A stretch of 13,191 nucleotides of DNA from CAVWDI01 sp046259385 (GTDB lineage: Bacteria > Chloroflexota > Anaerolineae > Anaerolineales > UBA4823): assembly GCA_046259385.1 (NCBI GenBank), contig JBJYWI010000192.1:1-13191 (forward strand), given 5' to 3'. Position numbers and translations under genes: made by a program. This document shows, in pieces, positions 1 to 7,715 of the stretch (the stretch's first letter is position 1; every line of letters starts with the position of its first letter). The notes below the pieces were generated by a model, which made no database searches, was not told the origin of the DNA, and worked only from the letters and a program-made list of their open reading frames with translations.

Positions 1-170
1 AATACATTAATCCACGGGTCTGAGATTGTTTTTGCTGCGGAGAACGCTCTGCAATAAAATCCAAATTCTTTTATTTTCTTAAGGTTCGGAAGGCTGCCGT
101 CGGTGATCCATTTCTCTATTAAATCTGGTTCAGCTGCGTCCAGCCCAATGAACATAACCCTATTCTTCAT
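1..170 (-). CDS. Type I phosphodiesterase / alkaline-phosphatase superfamily protein, N-terminus only
   Basis: This partial gene reads from ATG at 170 leftwards off the window edge, giving 56 codons with no stop. The start MKNRVMFIGLDAAEP is a short beta strand followed by the GLDAA turn. In the type I phosphodiesterase/nucleotide pyrophosphatase family that Asp is a metal ligand. The following DGSLPNLKKIKEFG matches the family's usual 'G-LPNL--L---G' segment. There is no signal peptide, so the protein is probably cytosolic. It would hydrolyse or transfer a phosphoester; the substrate cannot be read from this fragment. The ATG overlaps the last 11 bases of the upstream glycosyltransferase, and GAGG lies about nine bases upstream, so translation is probably coupled. 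Members of this family occur in polysaccharide clusters, but the role here is inferred. The catalytic Thr/Ser and the other metal ligands cannot be confirmed. Confidence 0.72.
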   Translation of the reverse strand, partial: MKNRVMFIGLDAAEPDLIEKWITDGSLPNLKKIKEFGFYCRAFSAAKTISDPWINV

Positions 171-1089
171 GGGGGTCTTCCTCAGTGATTTCAAATTGTG
201 AATTTTCAATACAACCCCGCCGGAACCCGGCTGCCCAGGCAGTTAATCCCGCCAGAATCAGGGGCAGGAGCAGTGTTTTTTTGATCAACGACTTTTTATC
301 CCAACAGATTGCTAACTTGAAAATATAGAACAACCTCTTTGCGATTACAAATGGAACCATAACCAACATTTTACCGAGAATTTGCTGCTTTTCACTAATC
401 AGCAGACGATCAATTCCTCTAATATATCCGAAATGCCATTGGTGTATTAAGAAATTTCGCCATGTCCGCCTTCCTGTATGCGCCACCCGCAACTCAGGAA
501 CGAAGTATATCCCATCCGGGTGGATCTGATTTAATTTACCTGAAAATCTCACATCTTCACCAATACCGCCGTAGAAGGTGCCTGCTCGAATGAAAAGGCT
601 TTTTTGAACCGCAAGGTTGCAGCCTGGTACATGCGCAATTCTCCCCGCCGGTCTGCCAGGGGGTACGTCAGCGAACTGGAGCAGGTTATCAGTTACAGCG
701 ATAGGGTTCCACGGAAGCGCGTCCAGAACCGGTCCCCCCACTGATTGCCTGCCTGACTGCAGGGCTTGGTAGGCCTGCTTCAGCCATTCACTCTCCGGTC
801 TGCAGTCACAATCAGTGAAAGCCAGATAATCAGCTCTGGCATTTTCCGCGCCAAGGTTTTTTGCGGGACCGCACATCAGCCGTTCGGGGCTGCGCAACAA
901 CTGCACATGCGGAAAAGATCTGGCTATGCGCAAGACCTGCGGGTCTGAGGCGCTGTCGACAAGAATTACTTCGTATGGATGCTCAAAATCCTGCCTTGAT
1001 AACGCCAGCAAGCAATCCCGTAGTTCTTCGGTCTGATTGTAGCAGGGCACGATCGCGGAAATTACAGGGATCTGGCGGTTTTCAATCAT
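160..1089 (-). CDS. Family 2 glycosyltransferase with C-terminal membrane segments
   Basis: This GT-A glycosyltransferase of 309 residues transfers a sugar from a nucleotide donor, probably at the inner face of the membrane. It opens with VISAIVPCYNQTEEL, the usual first strand and nucleotide-binding loop. EVILVDSASD follows, then the DXD-like motif TDCDC at about residues 92-96, which holds the metal and donor diphosphate. An acidic GED motif (about 177-179) is the likely catalytic-base region. Two hydrophobic stretches near the C-terminus (about 240-262 and 273-289) suggest membrane association. I chose ATG 1089, which gives MIENRQIPV and overlaps the end of the preceding GT2 by eight bases (ATGATTGA). 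A longer reading from TTG at 1134 exists, but it adds 15 non-family residues, overlaps the neighbour by 53 bases and has no ribosome site. Donor and acceptor are unknown. Confidence 0.88.
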   Translation of the reverse strand: MIENRQIPVISAIVPCYNQTEELRDCLLALSRQDFEHPYEVILVDSASDPQVLRIARSFPHVQLLRSPERLMCGPAKNLGAENARADYLAFTDCDCRPESEWLKQAYQALQSGRQSVGGPVLDALPWNPIAVTDNLLQFADVPPGRPAGRIAHVPGCNLAVQKSLFIRAGTFYGGIGEDVRFSGKLNQIHPDGIYFVPELRVAHTGRRTWRNFLIHQWHFGYIRGIDRLLISEKQQILGKMLVMVPFVIAKRLFYIFKLAICWDKKSLIKKTLLLPLILAGLTAWAAGFRRGCIENSQFEITEEDPHEE

Positions 1090-2182
1090 TTTTGAGAAAT
1101 GTATGGAGCAGAAATTTCCAGTAGATGTTTGCAAGCTGTGAAAATAATTTTAACAATATACTTGGCAGACCCTTATCCGCAACTCCCGGTGCAAACTCCA
1201 GGTCCCCACCATAAAGCAAAATCCCATCCCCCATAACCCGGTTTTTCTGGAACCTATTACGATCACGCTTCACTTTTTTACGGATGCGCCAAAGTGATCG
1301 CTGCGCCTTTGTCCATTCCTTCTGCCAATCGTTCATGAATACGAAAAGAACAGTCCCAACCTCGTAAGCGAGTAAAACCGGAAACAGCAGCAGGATCGTG
1401 GTAAACCGGTAAACAAGTAATATGGTCAACCAGCGGTTATGGATATTGTAATATGCCCTCTGCGCAGGGTAACCTCCCTGTTCTCTAAACGAAAGACCCG
1501 GTGTTCCATGGCCTCTCTCGTGTTGAATAATTGCATTAGGCTCGCAAAAAATTTTCTTACCTACAGCCCTCACCCGCAGGCTGAATTCAAGATCTTCGAA
1601 ATAAAAGAAGTACTCTTCGTTAAAATTTCCAAGCGATTGGATGACTCTGCGGTCAAAAAGCATGCATGCGCCGATGCACGCACCCACTTGCTGTTCAAAT
1701 TTTGGGACGTAGGCGGCATCCATCCAGCTATGCCGCAGTTTTAAATTTCCCAGGAAATGCGGTTCCGCCCCGTCGCACTGGATGGTGCCGGTCTGCGGGT
1801 AAAGCAGGATTCTTGGACAAACAACCGCAGCCTCGTTCCTGATCAGGCAATCCGCCATTTTTTTTATGGCGTTTTCCTGAACGTAGACATCATCATCGAT
1901 GAGCAGGACCAAGTCTGTTTCAGATCTCTCCAAACCTGCATTGCGACCTTTAGAGATTCCCAGATTTTCACCTAATTCGATCAACTCAACTTCAGGAAAG
2001 TTTTCTTTAACTATCAGTGAGCTTCTGTCAGTCGAGCCGTTATCAACCAGGATCAACTGATCCACAAATACCTCCTGCTTGAACAGCGCCTGCACGCACT
2101 TGAGGACCGATTCTCCCCCGTTGTAATTTAACACAACTGCCCCGATGGACAAACCTTCGAAACGGGTTTTTTCTTCCTCCAT
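1082..2182 (-). CDS. Family 2 glycosyltransferase (rhamnosyltransferase-like)
   Basis: This is a GT2 enzyme of about 366 residues resembling the WbbL/rhamnosyltransferase branch. From the ATG start, IGAVVLNYNGGE (about 13-24) is the first GT-A strand, QLILVDNGSTD (about 42-52) is the donor-binding strand, and LLIDDDVYV (about 93-101) carries the DXD metal site. FYFEDLEFSLR (about 193-203) holds the ED motif typical of this branch. HERGHG (about 221-226) and NIHNRW (about 246-251) are also typical. A hydrophobic stretch at about 253-283 suggests membrane attachment, followed by a basic tail. ATG 2182 is preferred over an in-frame TTG at 2188; neither has a strong ribosome site. It starts 24 bases after the upstream GT4 stop and overlaps the next GT2 by eight bases, so it sits in one operon with both. 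The substrate is not determined. Confidence 0.9.
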   Translation of the reverse strand: MEEEKTRFEGLSIGAVVLNYNGGESVLKCVQALFKQEVFVDQLILVDNGSTDRSSLIVKENFPEVELIELGENLGISKGRNAGLERSETDLVLLIDDDVYVQENAIKKMADCLIRNEAAVVCPRILLYPQTGTIQCDGAEPHFLGNLKLRHSWMDAAYVPKFEQQVGACIGACMLFDRRVIQSLGNFNEEYFFYFEDLEFSLRVRAVGKKIFCEPNAIIQHERGHGTPGLSFREQGGYPAQRAYYNIHNRWLTILLVYRFTTILLLFPVLLAYEVGTVLFVFMNDWQKEWTKAQRSLWRIRKKVKRDRNRFQKNRVMGDGILLYGGDLEFAPGVADKGLPSILLKLFSQLANIYWKFLLHTFLKND

Positions 2183-2206
2183 GGACAACTCTAAAAGCAG
2201 CTGTGT

Positions 2207-3394
2207 TTAGTGATAACCTGAGGGCATAGGGACCAACCCTTCAAATATCAACTCAAGCTGTCGGGTCTTCTCCACCCACATAAAATTTTCCTCCACATAC
2301 CGGCGGGCGTTTTTGCCAAGTTGCTCACGCAAATCCGGATGGTCTATCAGGTATTGGATACCTACTGCCAGATCAGCCGGGGCGCTTCCCTCAACTACCC
2401 AGCCAGTTTGGCCATGGATGGTTTTATGGGAGGTTCCAGACATTGTTATAACGGGTTTCCCTGCAGCCATGTAATTTAACAGTTTTAAGGGATAACCTGC
2501 GCTAGCAAACCGGGGGTTTACCAGGATATCCGCGTTAGCGAGTTGCTGAGGGAGTTCCGAAAACGGCACCTGGATGTGGTTGATCTGTCGTTCAATCCCC
2601 AATTCCCGCAGGAGAGGTTGATATGCGCTCAGGTCATTTTTTGATATCAGTTTCAGGGTTATTCCCTGGTTTGTTTCTTTCAACAGGCTGAGCGCTTTCA
2701 GCATTGTCTCAATGCCCTGATAGCGGGCGAAATTTCCAGCATAGGCCAGAATAATTCCCTTATTGTCAAGCCTGTCACGGTCAGGTTGGGCGGTCATGAA
2801 TAGCTCAAGTTCAACCCCATTGCTTATCAGCGATATTTTTTCAGGCGGCACATGCGCTTCCCGGGAGACTTTATTGACAATTTCTTCTGATATTCCAACA
2901 ACATGATCAGCATAAACGGGAAGGGTTGTATCAAATATTTTCCCGATCCGACTGAGTAATCCCTGGGTACGGGACGGCCCATAATATGGAAGTTCCGCCT
3001 CGAGCAGTGTATGGATATCGAAAACAACTGGACGTTTTACTAATAAACGGGAAGGCAGCGCACAAATAAACCCCTCAAAATGGTGGGCATAAATAATGTC
3101 AAATTTGTATTTTGCGATCAACCTGGTCAGTTTTATCGTAAGTAAAGGATCTACTAATAACAGCTTGATGACGCTTGGACCCGGATCCAGCTTATTATAG
3201 AATGGAAGCCTGATTATTCGGTGGATTGTGTACGGTGTATCGACCTGGTGTTCCCCCAGGTGGTAAGTTGCGACATGGACTTCATGTCCATTTATTGCGA
3301 GCGATTCCGCCATCCGTTGAATCCGGATTGGCGTTCCACGCGGAAATGGAAAAGGGCAGGCTGCCACCATCAGCACCCGAAATTTTTTATCCAT
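2207..3394 (-). CDS. Family 4 glycosyltransferase (GT-B fold)
   Basis: This is a 395-residue retaining-type GT4 glycosyltransferase. The N-terminal Rossmann domain starts FRVLMVAACPFPFPRGTPIR (residues 5-24) with the acceptor-side glycine loop. FDIIYAHHFEG (about 98-108) is another core strand of that domain. SNGVELELF (191-199) is the interdomain linker motif of GT4 enzymes, and AYAGNFARYQGIE (217-229) begins the C-terminal donor domain. SAGYPLKLLNYMAAGKPVI (298-316) corresponds to the family's E-x7-E nucleotide-sugar loop but reads S/A and N where glutamates are common. The last residues include the usual C-terminal helix, VEENFMWVEK. It lacks membrane spans and probably acts at the cytoplasmic membrane face. 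The upstream gap of 108 bases is the largest in this operon. The start is ATG 3394, with only a weak ribosome site. Confidence 0.9.
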   Translation of the reverse strand: MDKKFRVLMVAACPFPFPRGTPIRIQRMAESLAINGHEVHVATYHLGEHQVDTPYTIHRIIRLPFYNKLDPGPSVIKLLLVDPLLTIKLTRLIAKYKFDIIYAHHFEGFICALPSRLLVKRPVVFDIHTLLEAELPYYGPSRTQGLLSRIGKIFDTTLPVYADHVVGISEEIVNKVSREAHVPPEKISLISNGVELELFMTAQPDRDRLDNKGIILAYAGNFARYQGIETMLKALSLLKETNQGITLKLISKNDLSAYQPLLRELGIERQINHIQVPFSELPQQLANADILVNPRFASAGYPLKLLNYMAAGKPVITMSGTSHKTIHGQTGWVVEGSAPADLAVGIQYLIDHPDLREQLGKNARRYVEENFMWVEKTRQLELIFEGLVPMPSGYH

Positions 3395-3502
3395 AAAAAG
3401 GAGCCACCAGCACCTGGATTATCGTATTGAAGTATACACTATCCACCTGGAATTCAGTAGCAAAAATTCTCTTTGACCGAATAGCGTTACAGACGAATGG
3501 CT
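3395..3502 (-). promoter_or_regulatory. Flippase-GT4 gap, possible internal promoter
   Basis: This is the largest gap inside the left operon. On the minus strand it holds a TATACT hexamer (plus coordinates 3431-3436), about 37 bases before the GT4 start, directly preceded by TG. The hexamer 17 bases upstream is TACTGA, a poor -35. No terminator hairpin with a T tract is visible. A weak internal promoter is possible but not shown. Confidence 0.2.
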
Positions 3503-4822
3503 TCAATCCGGTGTAAGTGTAAGCGGTTGTTGATTGACAACAGAGTCCACATGCCGGATCTGCAATTGGCGCCATGCCAGAACAACGATCCAGATTGTCA
3601 TCAATCCCTGGGAGATCACTGTACTCCAAGCCACGCCGGTCGTACCCAAGCTTTTGATCGACACCAGGTTCAGCAGGGCGTTCACACCAACACTGACCGC
3701 TATCGCAAGTGCTGCTTTTGATTCTATGTGAAGTGAGGCAGCAAAAAAGAACGCGATCAACCACATGTAAAGAAATGGCCCGCTCAGGAATAATATCCGC
3801 AGGATGCCTGCGCTGGAACTGTATTTTGGACCGAAAATAAAAAGGATCAAATAATCCGCACTCGCAAACACAGCTATCGCAGCCAGCAGCCCGAATATTC
3901 CAGCGCCCAGAAGCAGATTGCGGAAAAGGGTTTTCAGTTCATCCCAGCACCCCCCGATAACCATCCTGGTGCTAATTGGAAAAAAAACAAGCACAAGCGG
4001 CCTTATCACAAACTGCGACACTTCCAGCATTTTGAACCCGGAGGTGTAGGAGGCTACATCTGTATACGGCTGAAAATACCCCAGCATCAGTGTGTCGATA
4101 TTAAAATGCATCATCGTCAGATAGGTCACCAGGAAAAAAGGTAGCGATTTGCGGATTATTGCCCACTCGGTCTCTCTTTCCCAAAACCAGTCCAACTTTC
4201 CTGATATCCTCCTTACCTGGAAATAAGAAAACAAAATCAGGAAGGTATTGGCGCTGATATAACAAAGCAGAATCAGGTTCAACGAGGCGGAAAATCTGGT
4301 GGCAGCTAGGACCAAAATGGTCAGAAGCAGTTTGGAACTTATTATGGTCAATGCGTAGATCTTTACATCCCGCAGACCAAGGAAAAATGCTGTGAAGCTG
4401 TAATTAAGTTGGTCCAGGAAAATATAAATTGAAGTTAGCACGACCGTTGTGATAATCTCCGGCTTGGTAAGTGCGGTAAAAGCGTATAGGGCAAGGATAA
4501 AAATCACCTGCAGAACAACCCGAAGTGAAAATACCTCGCTAAGGCGATTGAGCGCCTGCGATGGGTTTTCGGAGACCTCCCTGTTGAGGTAACGATTTGT
4601 GCCAAGTTCCGTCAGCAGGGCGAAGAATGTCGCTAGTGTGGCAGCAAAAAAGAATGCCCCCATATCGTCTTTGGATAGATAACGCGCCAGTATCGTTATT
4701 ACGATATAGCTGACCAGTTTCATGATTACCTGTGCGCTAGCAGACATCCCCAGGTCAAGTGAAATTTTCTTCCTGTCCATAATGCTTCCGGGGAGTTGAG
4801 TTTCTGAATGGTTTAACTGCAT
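3503..4822 (-). CDS. Polysaccharide biosynthesis flippase (Wzx/RfbX-like, MOP superfamily)
   Basis: This is a 439-residue integral membrane protein with about 12-14 hydrophobic helices, the normal size and pattern for O-antigen/capsule flippases. It would move the lipid-linked oligosaccharide across the cytoplasmic membrane. Family-like landmarks are the N-terminal ARYLSKDDMGAFFFAATL segment (46-63), FNIDTLMLGYFQP (240-252) in the middle, FGPKYSSSAGILRIL (330-344), and GTTGVAWSTVISQG (393-406) near the end. Two starts are possible. ATG 4822 is the longest; ATG 4780 (MDRKKISLDLG) has GGAAG about six bases upstream and gives a more typical short cytoplasmic N-terminus. The longer one is annotated. 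The gene follows the PaaK-like ligase by 27 bases and precedes the GT4, which supports a glycan export role. No polymerase (Wzy) is visible in the window. Confidence 0.9.
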   Translation of the reverse strand: MQLNHSETQLPGSIMDRKKISLDLGMSASAQVIMKLVSYIVITILARYLSKDDMGAFFFAATLATFFALLTELGTNRYLNREVSENPSQALNRLSEVFSLRVVLQVIFILALYAFTALTKPEIITTVVLTSIYIFLDQLNYSFTAFFLGLRDVKIYALTIISSKLLLTILVLAATRFSASLNLILLCYISANTFLILFSYFQVRRISGKLDWFWERETEWAIIRKSLPFFLVTYLTMMHFNIDTLMLGYFQPYTDVASYTSGFKMLEVSQFVIRPLVLVFFPISTRMVIGGCWDELKTLFRNLLLGAGIFGLLAAIAVFASADYLILFIFGPKYSSSAGILRILFLSGPFLYMWLIAFFFAASLHIESKAALAIAVSVGVNALLNLVSIKSLGTTGVAWSTVISQGLMTIWIVVLAWRQLQIRHVDSVVNQQPLTLTPD

Positions 4823-4849
4823 AAATTCCGCTCGCTTATTGCCAGCATG

Positions 4850-6250
4850 TTACTTTTCTTGAAATTCAGATCGGATATAGCGAAACTTACCGGAACTCTC
4901 TGGGGTTAGTTCAGGTACCCTGATTACCTCCACATCCTGGATGCCGAACCGCCTGCTCATCCTTGCTTTGATCTCCTCCCTGACTGATGATAGAAAATCT
5001 TCAGATTCGACTACCAGCCTGAATTTAAAACCGCCTCTTTCCAGCTGGGTAACCTGAAACCTTTTAACACCAGAGATCCCCCTCATCACCGCATCGAAAT
5101 ACATCCCGTGCACAATTTCACCGTCAGGAAGATGGATCATATCAAACTGGCGCCCGAGGATTTTCCCCAATCTGGAGAAAACGATCCCATCTGGACAGTG
5201 CGATTTTTCCCGGCAGGGGACTGCCATGTCATAAAGCTTGTAGCGGATCAGCGGGCTGGCCCAGTTTTCCAGATGGGTTACCACTACCTCTCCAGCTTCA
5301 TCCTCCTCGGAATTTTTTACCACCTCCAGAATAAGGTAATCATCCATGCAATGTATTTCCCCGCAGGGATAGCTGTACGCCATGACACCCACTTCAGCTG
5401 CCCCATATTCCTCCGCGGTCGGGCAACCAAAAGCTTCTCTGAATAGTGCTTTCTGGCGTTCAAAGACGATCTCACCCATACATACCACCAGTTTGAGCCT
5501 AAGTTCCCGACCGTCATAACCGCGCTCCAGTATATGCCCCGCAAGCACCTCAACAGCTGCCGGATACCCGAATATATATCGCGGCCTGAAACGCTGCATT
5601 GTCCTCCAGTATGCATCCAATTTTTGGGGAGTCATCCCAAACGCAGAGACAAACCGGCGGTTCATCACCCGGTCTTCAAGCGGAGCCATAAACCGCGCTT
5701 TAAAAACAGTGCTGAATCCCGGAAACAACCTTGAATCCAATCCCCCGCCGTGGAATTTGAGATAGCGTTCACCCTGGTTAATTCCCCAAGCTTCCAGCGC
5801 CCGAACGCGACAAGCAAGACCAGCGGTTATTGAGTCCTGATCCTGATTAAAAAACAGCGGCATGCCGCTCGAACCGCTGGTCCTAAATGATTGGGGTCTG
5901 CTGCGAGGCTGGCTGGAGATGAAGCTCTCCGGATCCTGAAGTATCTCTTCTTTCGTCAGCAGCGGCAGATTAGCAAGATCATCCAGGCTCTGGATATCCT
6001 CCGGTTTGATGCCGATCTCTTCAAATGTGCGCTTGTAATGGGGTACTGTTTCGCTGGCATGCTTGAGCAGGGCTTTCAGCTTGCGTTCCCTGAGGGAACC
6101 CAGCGAGTCCAGATCAAGTCTCTGGTTTTCCCGGCTTTTTTTGAGCAAGGCGAGATAATTACGGCCGCGCGCTTTCTGGGCTGTGGGAAAAATCCAGTTT
6201 CGGAGTAAGGGTGCATAGAGATCGTGCATATGTAACTGGCAGACCATCAT
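4850..6250 (-). CDS. PaaK/CapK-like adenylate-forming ligase, copy 1
   Basis: This 466-residue member of the phenylacetate-CoA ligase-like branch of ANL enzymes is expected to activate a carboxylic acid as an acyl-adenylate using ATP, perhaps then forming a thioester. Visible landmarks are the ATP loop TSGSSGMP (124-131), EYGAAEVG (281-288), a conserved C296-x3-H300 followed by MDD, LIRYKLYD (334-341), the hinge ILGRQFD (364-370), and SSGKF (452-456) with the adenylation lysine K455. The N-terminal LRNWIFPTAQKARGRNY is shared with the two plus-strand copies. ATG 6250 is annotated because AAGGATGAG lies upstream, although the spacing is long. ATG 6229 (MHDLYAP) aligns better with the paralogue at 9672. 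It is first in the left operon, just before the flippase. The substrate is unknown, and the capsule-locus role is inferred. Confidence 0.88.
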   Translation of the reverse strand: MMVCQLHMHDLYAPLLRNWIFPTAQKARGRNYLALLKKSRENQRLDLDSLGSLRERKLKALLKHASETVPHYKRTFEEIGIKPEDIQSLDDLANLPLLTKEEILQDPESFISSQPRSRPQSFRTSGSSGMPLFFNQDQDSITAGLACRVRALEAWGINQGERYLKFHGGGLDSRLFPGFSTVFKARFMAPLEDRVMNRRFVSAFGMTPQKLDAYWRTMQRFRPRYIFGYPAAVEVLAGHILERGYDGRELRLKLVVCMGEIVFERQKALFREAFGCPTAEEYGAAEVGVMAYSYPCGEIHCMDDYLILEVVKNSEEDEAGEVVVTHLENWASPLIRYKLYDMAVPCREKSHCPDGIVFSRLGKILGRQFDMIHLPDGEIVHGMYFDAVMRGISGVKRFQVTQLERGGFKFRLVVESEDFLSSVREEIKARMSRRFGIQDVEVIRVPELTPESSGKFRYIRSEFQEK

Positions 6251-6427
6251 AAAGTATTTTTCTCATCCTTGCAACCGGATTAATTCCAGCCAGGAACGCC
6301 CAGGTACATTCTTGTTGCTATCAGCATTGAGGTTGTTTACTGGATTAATATTTTCCTTCCATAAATAGTTATTTTATAATTAATGATAAATTCCCATAAC
6401 CTACCCGTTCCTACCGGATAATTTAAT
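6251..6427. promoter_or_regulatory. Divergent AT-rich intergenic promoter region
   Basis: These 177 bases separate the left minus-strand operon from the plus-strand genes, so both promoters should lie here. On the plus strand a perfect TATAAT stands at 6375-6380, about 48 bases before the ATG at 6428, but the -35 position is only a weak T-rich match. On the minus strand TATAAA-like and TATTAAT runs occur in the same stretch. GGATTAAT occurs at 6277-6284 and 6342-6349, with a related GGATAATTTAAT at 6417-6428. These could be operator half-sites or chance in AT-rich DNA. Confidence 0.4.
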
Positions 6428-7114
6428 ATGAAACTTAATAGGGTAATCAATAAAAAAGATTGTCTCAGCATTGGATCAATGGGAATATTCCTGATCCTTA
6501 TCCCCCTGGTGGTGCTTATCATTCTAATCAACGATCCCTTTGGATGGTTTAAATCCGAAATCGCCAAAAACCAGCTGGAACCGCTTCCATCCCCCACACT
6601 CTCAATTGAACCGGAGCATTACTACCCCCTGCCAGCCGAAATGATTTACAACGGGTGGGAAGGCGCTTCGGAAGGAGGCATATGCGTTGAATTCAACCAG
6701 GAACTCCACGCTGTGAGCAGGTCTTTTAACCAGAAAACTCCTCAGCCAGTGAATCTTGATATCGACCTATACCCGTATGTAAAGGACGCATTTCTCGCCT
6801 TTGGATATAATTTTGAAGAGAAAGGGGATTGTGATTCAACGATTCAAATCGAGGTTGACGGACCGGCCTCCGGAAGCCTTTATACTCTCAGGACATGCTA
6901 CGGGGCGGCGGTCACAATCCGATTTAGACTCCAGGATAATGAAAACCTCTCCGAATTCTCGACATATTCCGTGGACCAGCCCGGAATTATTATCTCTGAA
7001 TCCGAATGCCACGGTGCCGAAAGAAAACTTAAAAAGGTCTTCGCCGAAACGCTGTATGACGGCTTAAGTCGCCTGTTTTCCCCAAATTACTTTGTGCCCC
7101 TAAGTTTGGGCTAG
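6428..7114 (+). CDS. Membrane-anchored protein of unknown function
   Basis: I do not recognise this 228-residue protein. Residues 1-11 are basic and are followed by one strong hydrophobic helix at about 15-35 (FLILIPLVVLIILI), then a soluble domain, so it looks like an N-terminally anchored extracytoplasmic protein. A Pro/Ser/Thr linker (EPLPSPTLS, about 51-59) joins anchor and domain. The outer domain has four cysteines (86, 135, 157, 194) that could form two disulfides, and alternating hydrophobic patterns suggest beta strands (for example YTLRTCYGAAVTIRFRLQ, about 152-169). There is no lipobox and no catalytic motif. The start ATG 6428 has only a weak ribosome site. It is the first plus-strand gene after the divergent region, upstream of the broken HEAT gene and two PaaK-like ligases. 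A role in the surface glycan is only a guess from position. Confidence 0.7.
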   Translation: MKLNRVINKKDCLSIGSMGIFLILIPLVVLIILINDPFGWFKSEIAKNQLEPLPSPTLSIEPEHYYPLPAEMIYNGWEGASEGGICVEFNQELHAVSRSFNQKTPQPVNLDIDLYPYVKDAFLAFGYNFEEKGDCDSTIQIEVDGPASGSLYTLRTCYGAAVTIRFRLQDNENLSEFSTYSVDQPGIIISESECHGAERKLKKVFAETLYDGLSRLFSPNYFVPLSLG

Positions 7115-7129
7115 CACCAGACCGACCCG

Positions 7130-7643
7130 ATGGAACCCGATTTTTTCTACAAACGAATCAATGAGTTAATAAACACCGATTATCAAAATCCCGAAGTGAA
7201 AGGCGCCCTGCTTTTCGAGCTGGTATACAATCCTTCAATCAGCGCTCGCCGGATATCTTTGGGATTCTCAAGGACCAGGTACAGATAAGCCAAGAGGAGA
7301 TATCCGCCATGATCCAAACGATGAAAAAGTTCGACTCCTGCGCTCCGCCTGACGCCTTCGTGGATTATATCGACCGGAATGGGTACATCCCTGATTACCT
7401 GCTGGATATATTCCTTTACTCCGAATCAGTGAAATCGCGCCTGTGCGCGGTCGAGGCGCTGGAGCAATCGGTCCGGATGCAGCGATTGCCATTCCGTATT
7501 TGATTGATGCTTTGAACACCGACAGCTACCCCGAGTTCAAAAATGAACACTATACGCTTTATTCCGCCCTTAAGGAGATCACAACCGGTTTTTCCGACCC
7601 GACTCCTTCATCTCAAAAATACAGCGAATGGCTTAATTGGTAG
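7130..7643 (+). pseudogene. HEAT-repeat protein gene broken by two frameshifts
   Basis: Three overlapping reading frames join into one protein of about 171 residues if one base is restored at two places. The first frame starts at ATG 7130 (MEPDFFYKRINELI) and runs until about 7245. The second continues as PDIFGILKDQVQISQEE through VKSRLCAVEAL until about 7462. The third continues GAIGPDAAIAIPYLIDAL to the stop at 7641-7643. The joined VKSRLCAVEAL-GAIGPDAAIAIPYL is a clear HEAT-like repeat ('A-EALG-IGP-A--AIP-L--AL'). Restoring CCC near 7244-7246 and GGG near 7462-7464 repairs both breaks, so each is a one-base loss in a short homopolymer. This may be true decay or assembly error. HEAT proteins are binding scaffolds; no partner is indicated. 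No ribosome site is seen before ATG 7130, which is 15 bases after the previous gene. Confidence 0.65.
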
Positions 7644-7700
7644 GAGCGTAACCGGGAATACTACCCGACACAGTAATTATGCGTTTCATTTGTATTTGAC

Positions 7701-7710
7701 AGGAGGAGGA
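7701..7710 (+). promoter_or_regulatory. Strong ribosome binding site
   Basis: AGGAGGAGGA lies five bases before the ATG at 7716. It is the strongest Shine-Dalgarno match in the window and fixes the start of the small membrane protein. Confidence 0.85.
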
Positions 7711-7715
7711 AGCTG

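Noticed and set aside
1090..1134. N-terminal extension of the GT2 from TTG 1134
   Set aside because: It adds residues unlike the family, overlaps the upstream gene by 53 bases and has no ribosome site; ATG 1089 fits the GT-A start.
3387..3764. Minus-strand open frame of 125 codons across the end of the flippase gene
   Set aside because: It is an out-of-frame shadow of the flippase with no family-like sequence and no ribosome site.
5108..5446. Plus-strand open frame of 112 codons inside ligase copy 1
   Set aside because: It is antisense to strongly conserved motifs of the ligase; the composition is that of a reverse-frame shadow.
7443..7643. Separate small gene starting at GTG 7443
   Set aside because: Its sequence is the second half of a HEAT repeat continuing from the preceding frame, so it is a fragment of the broken gene.
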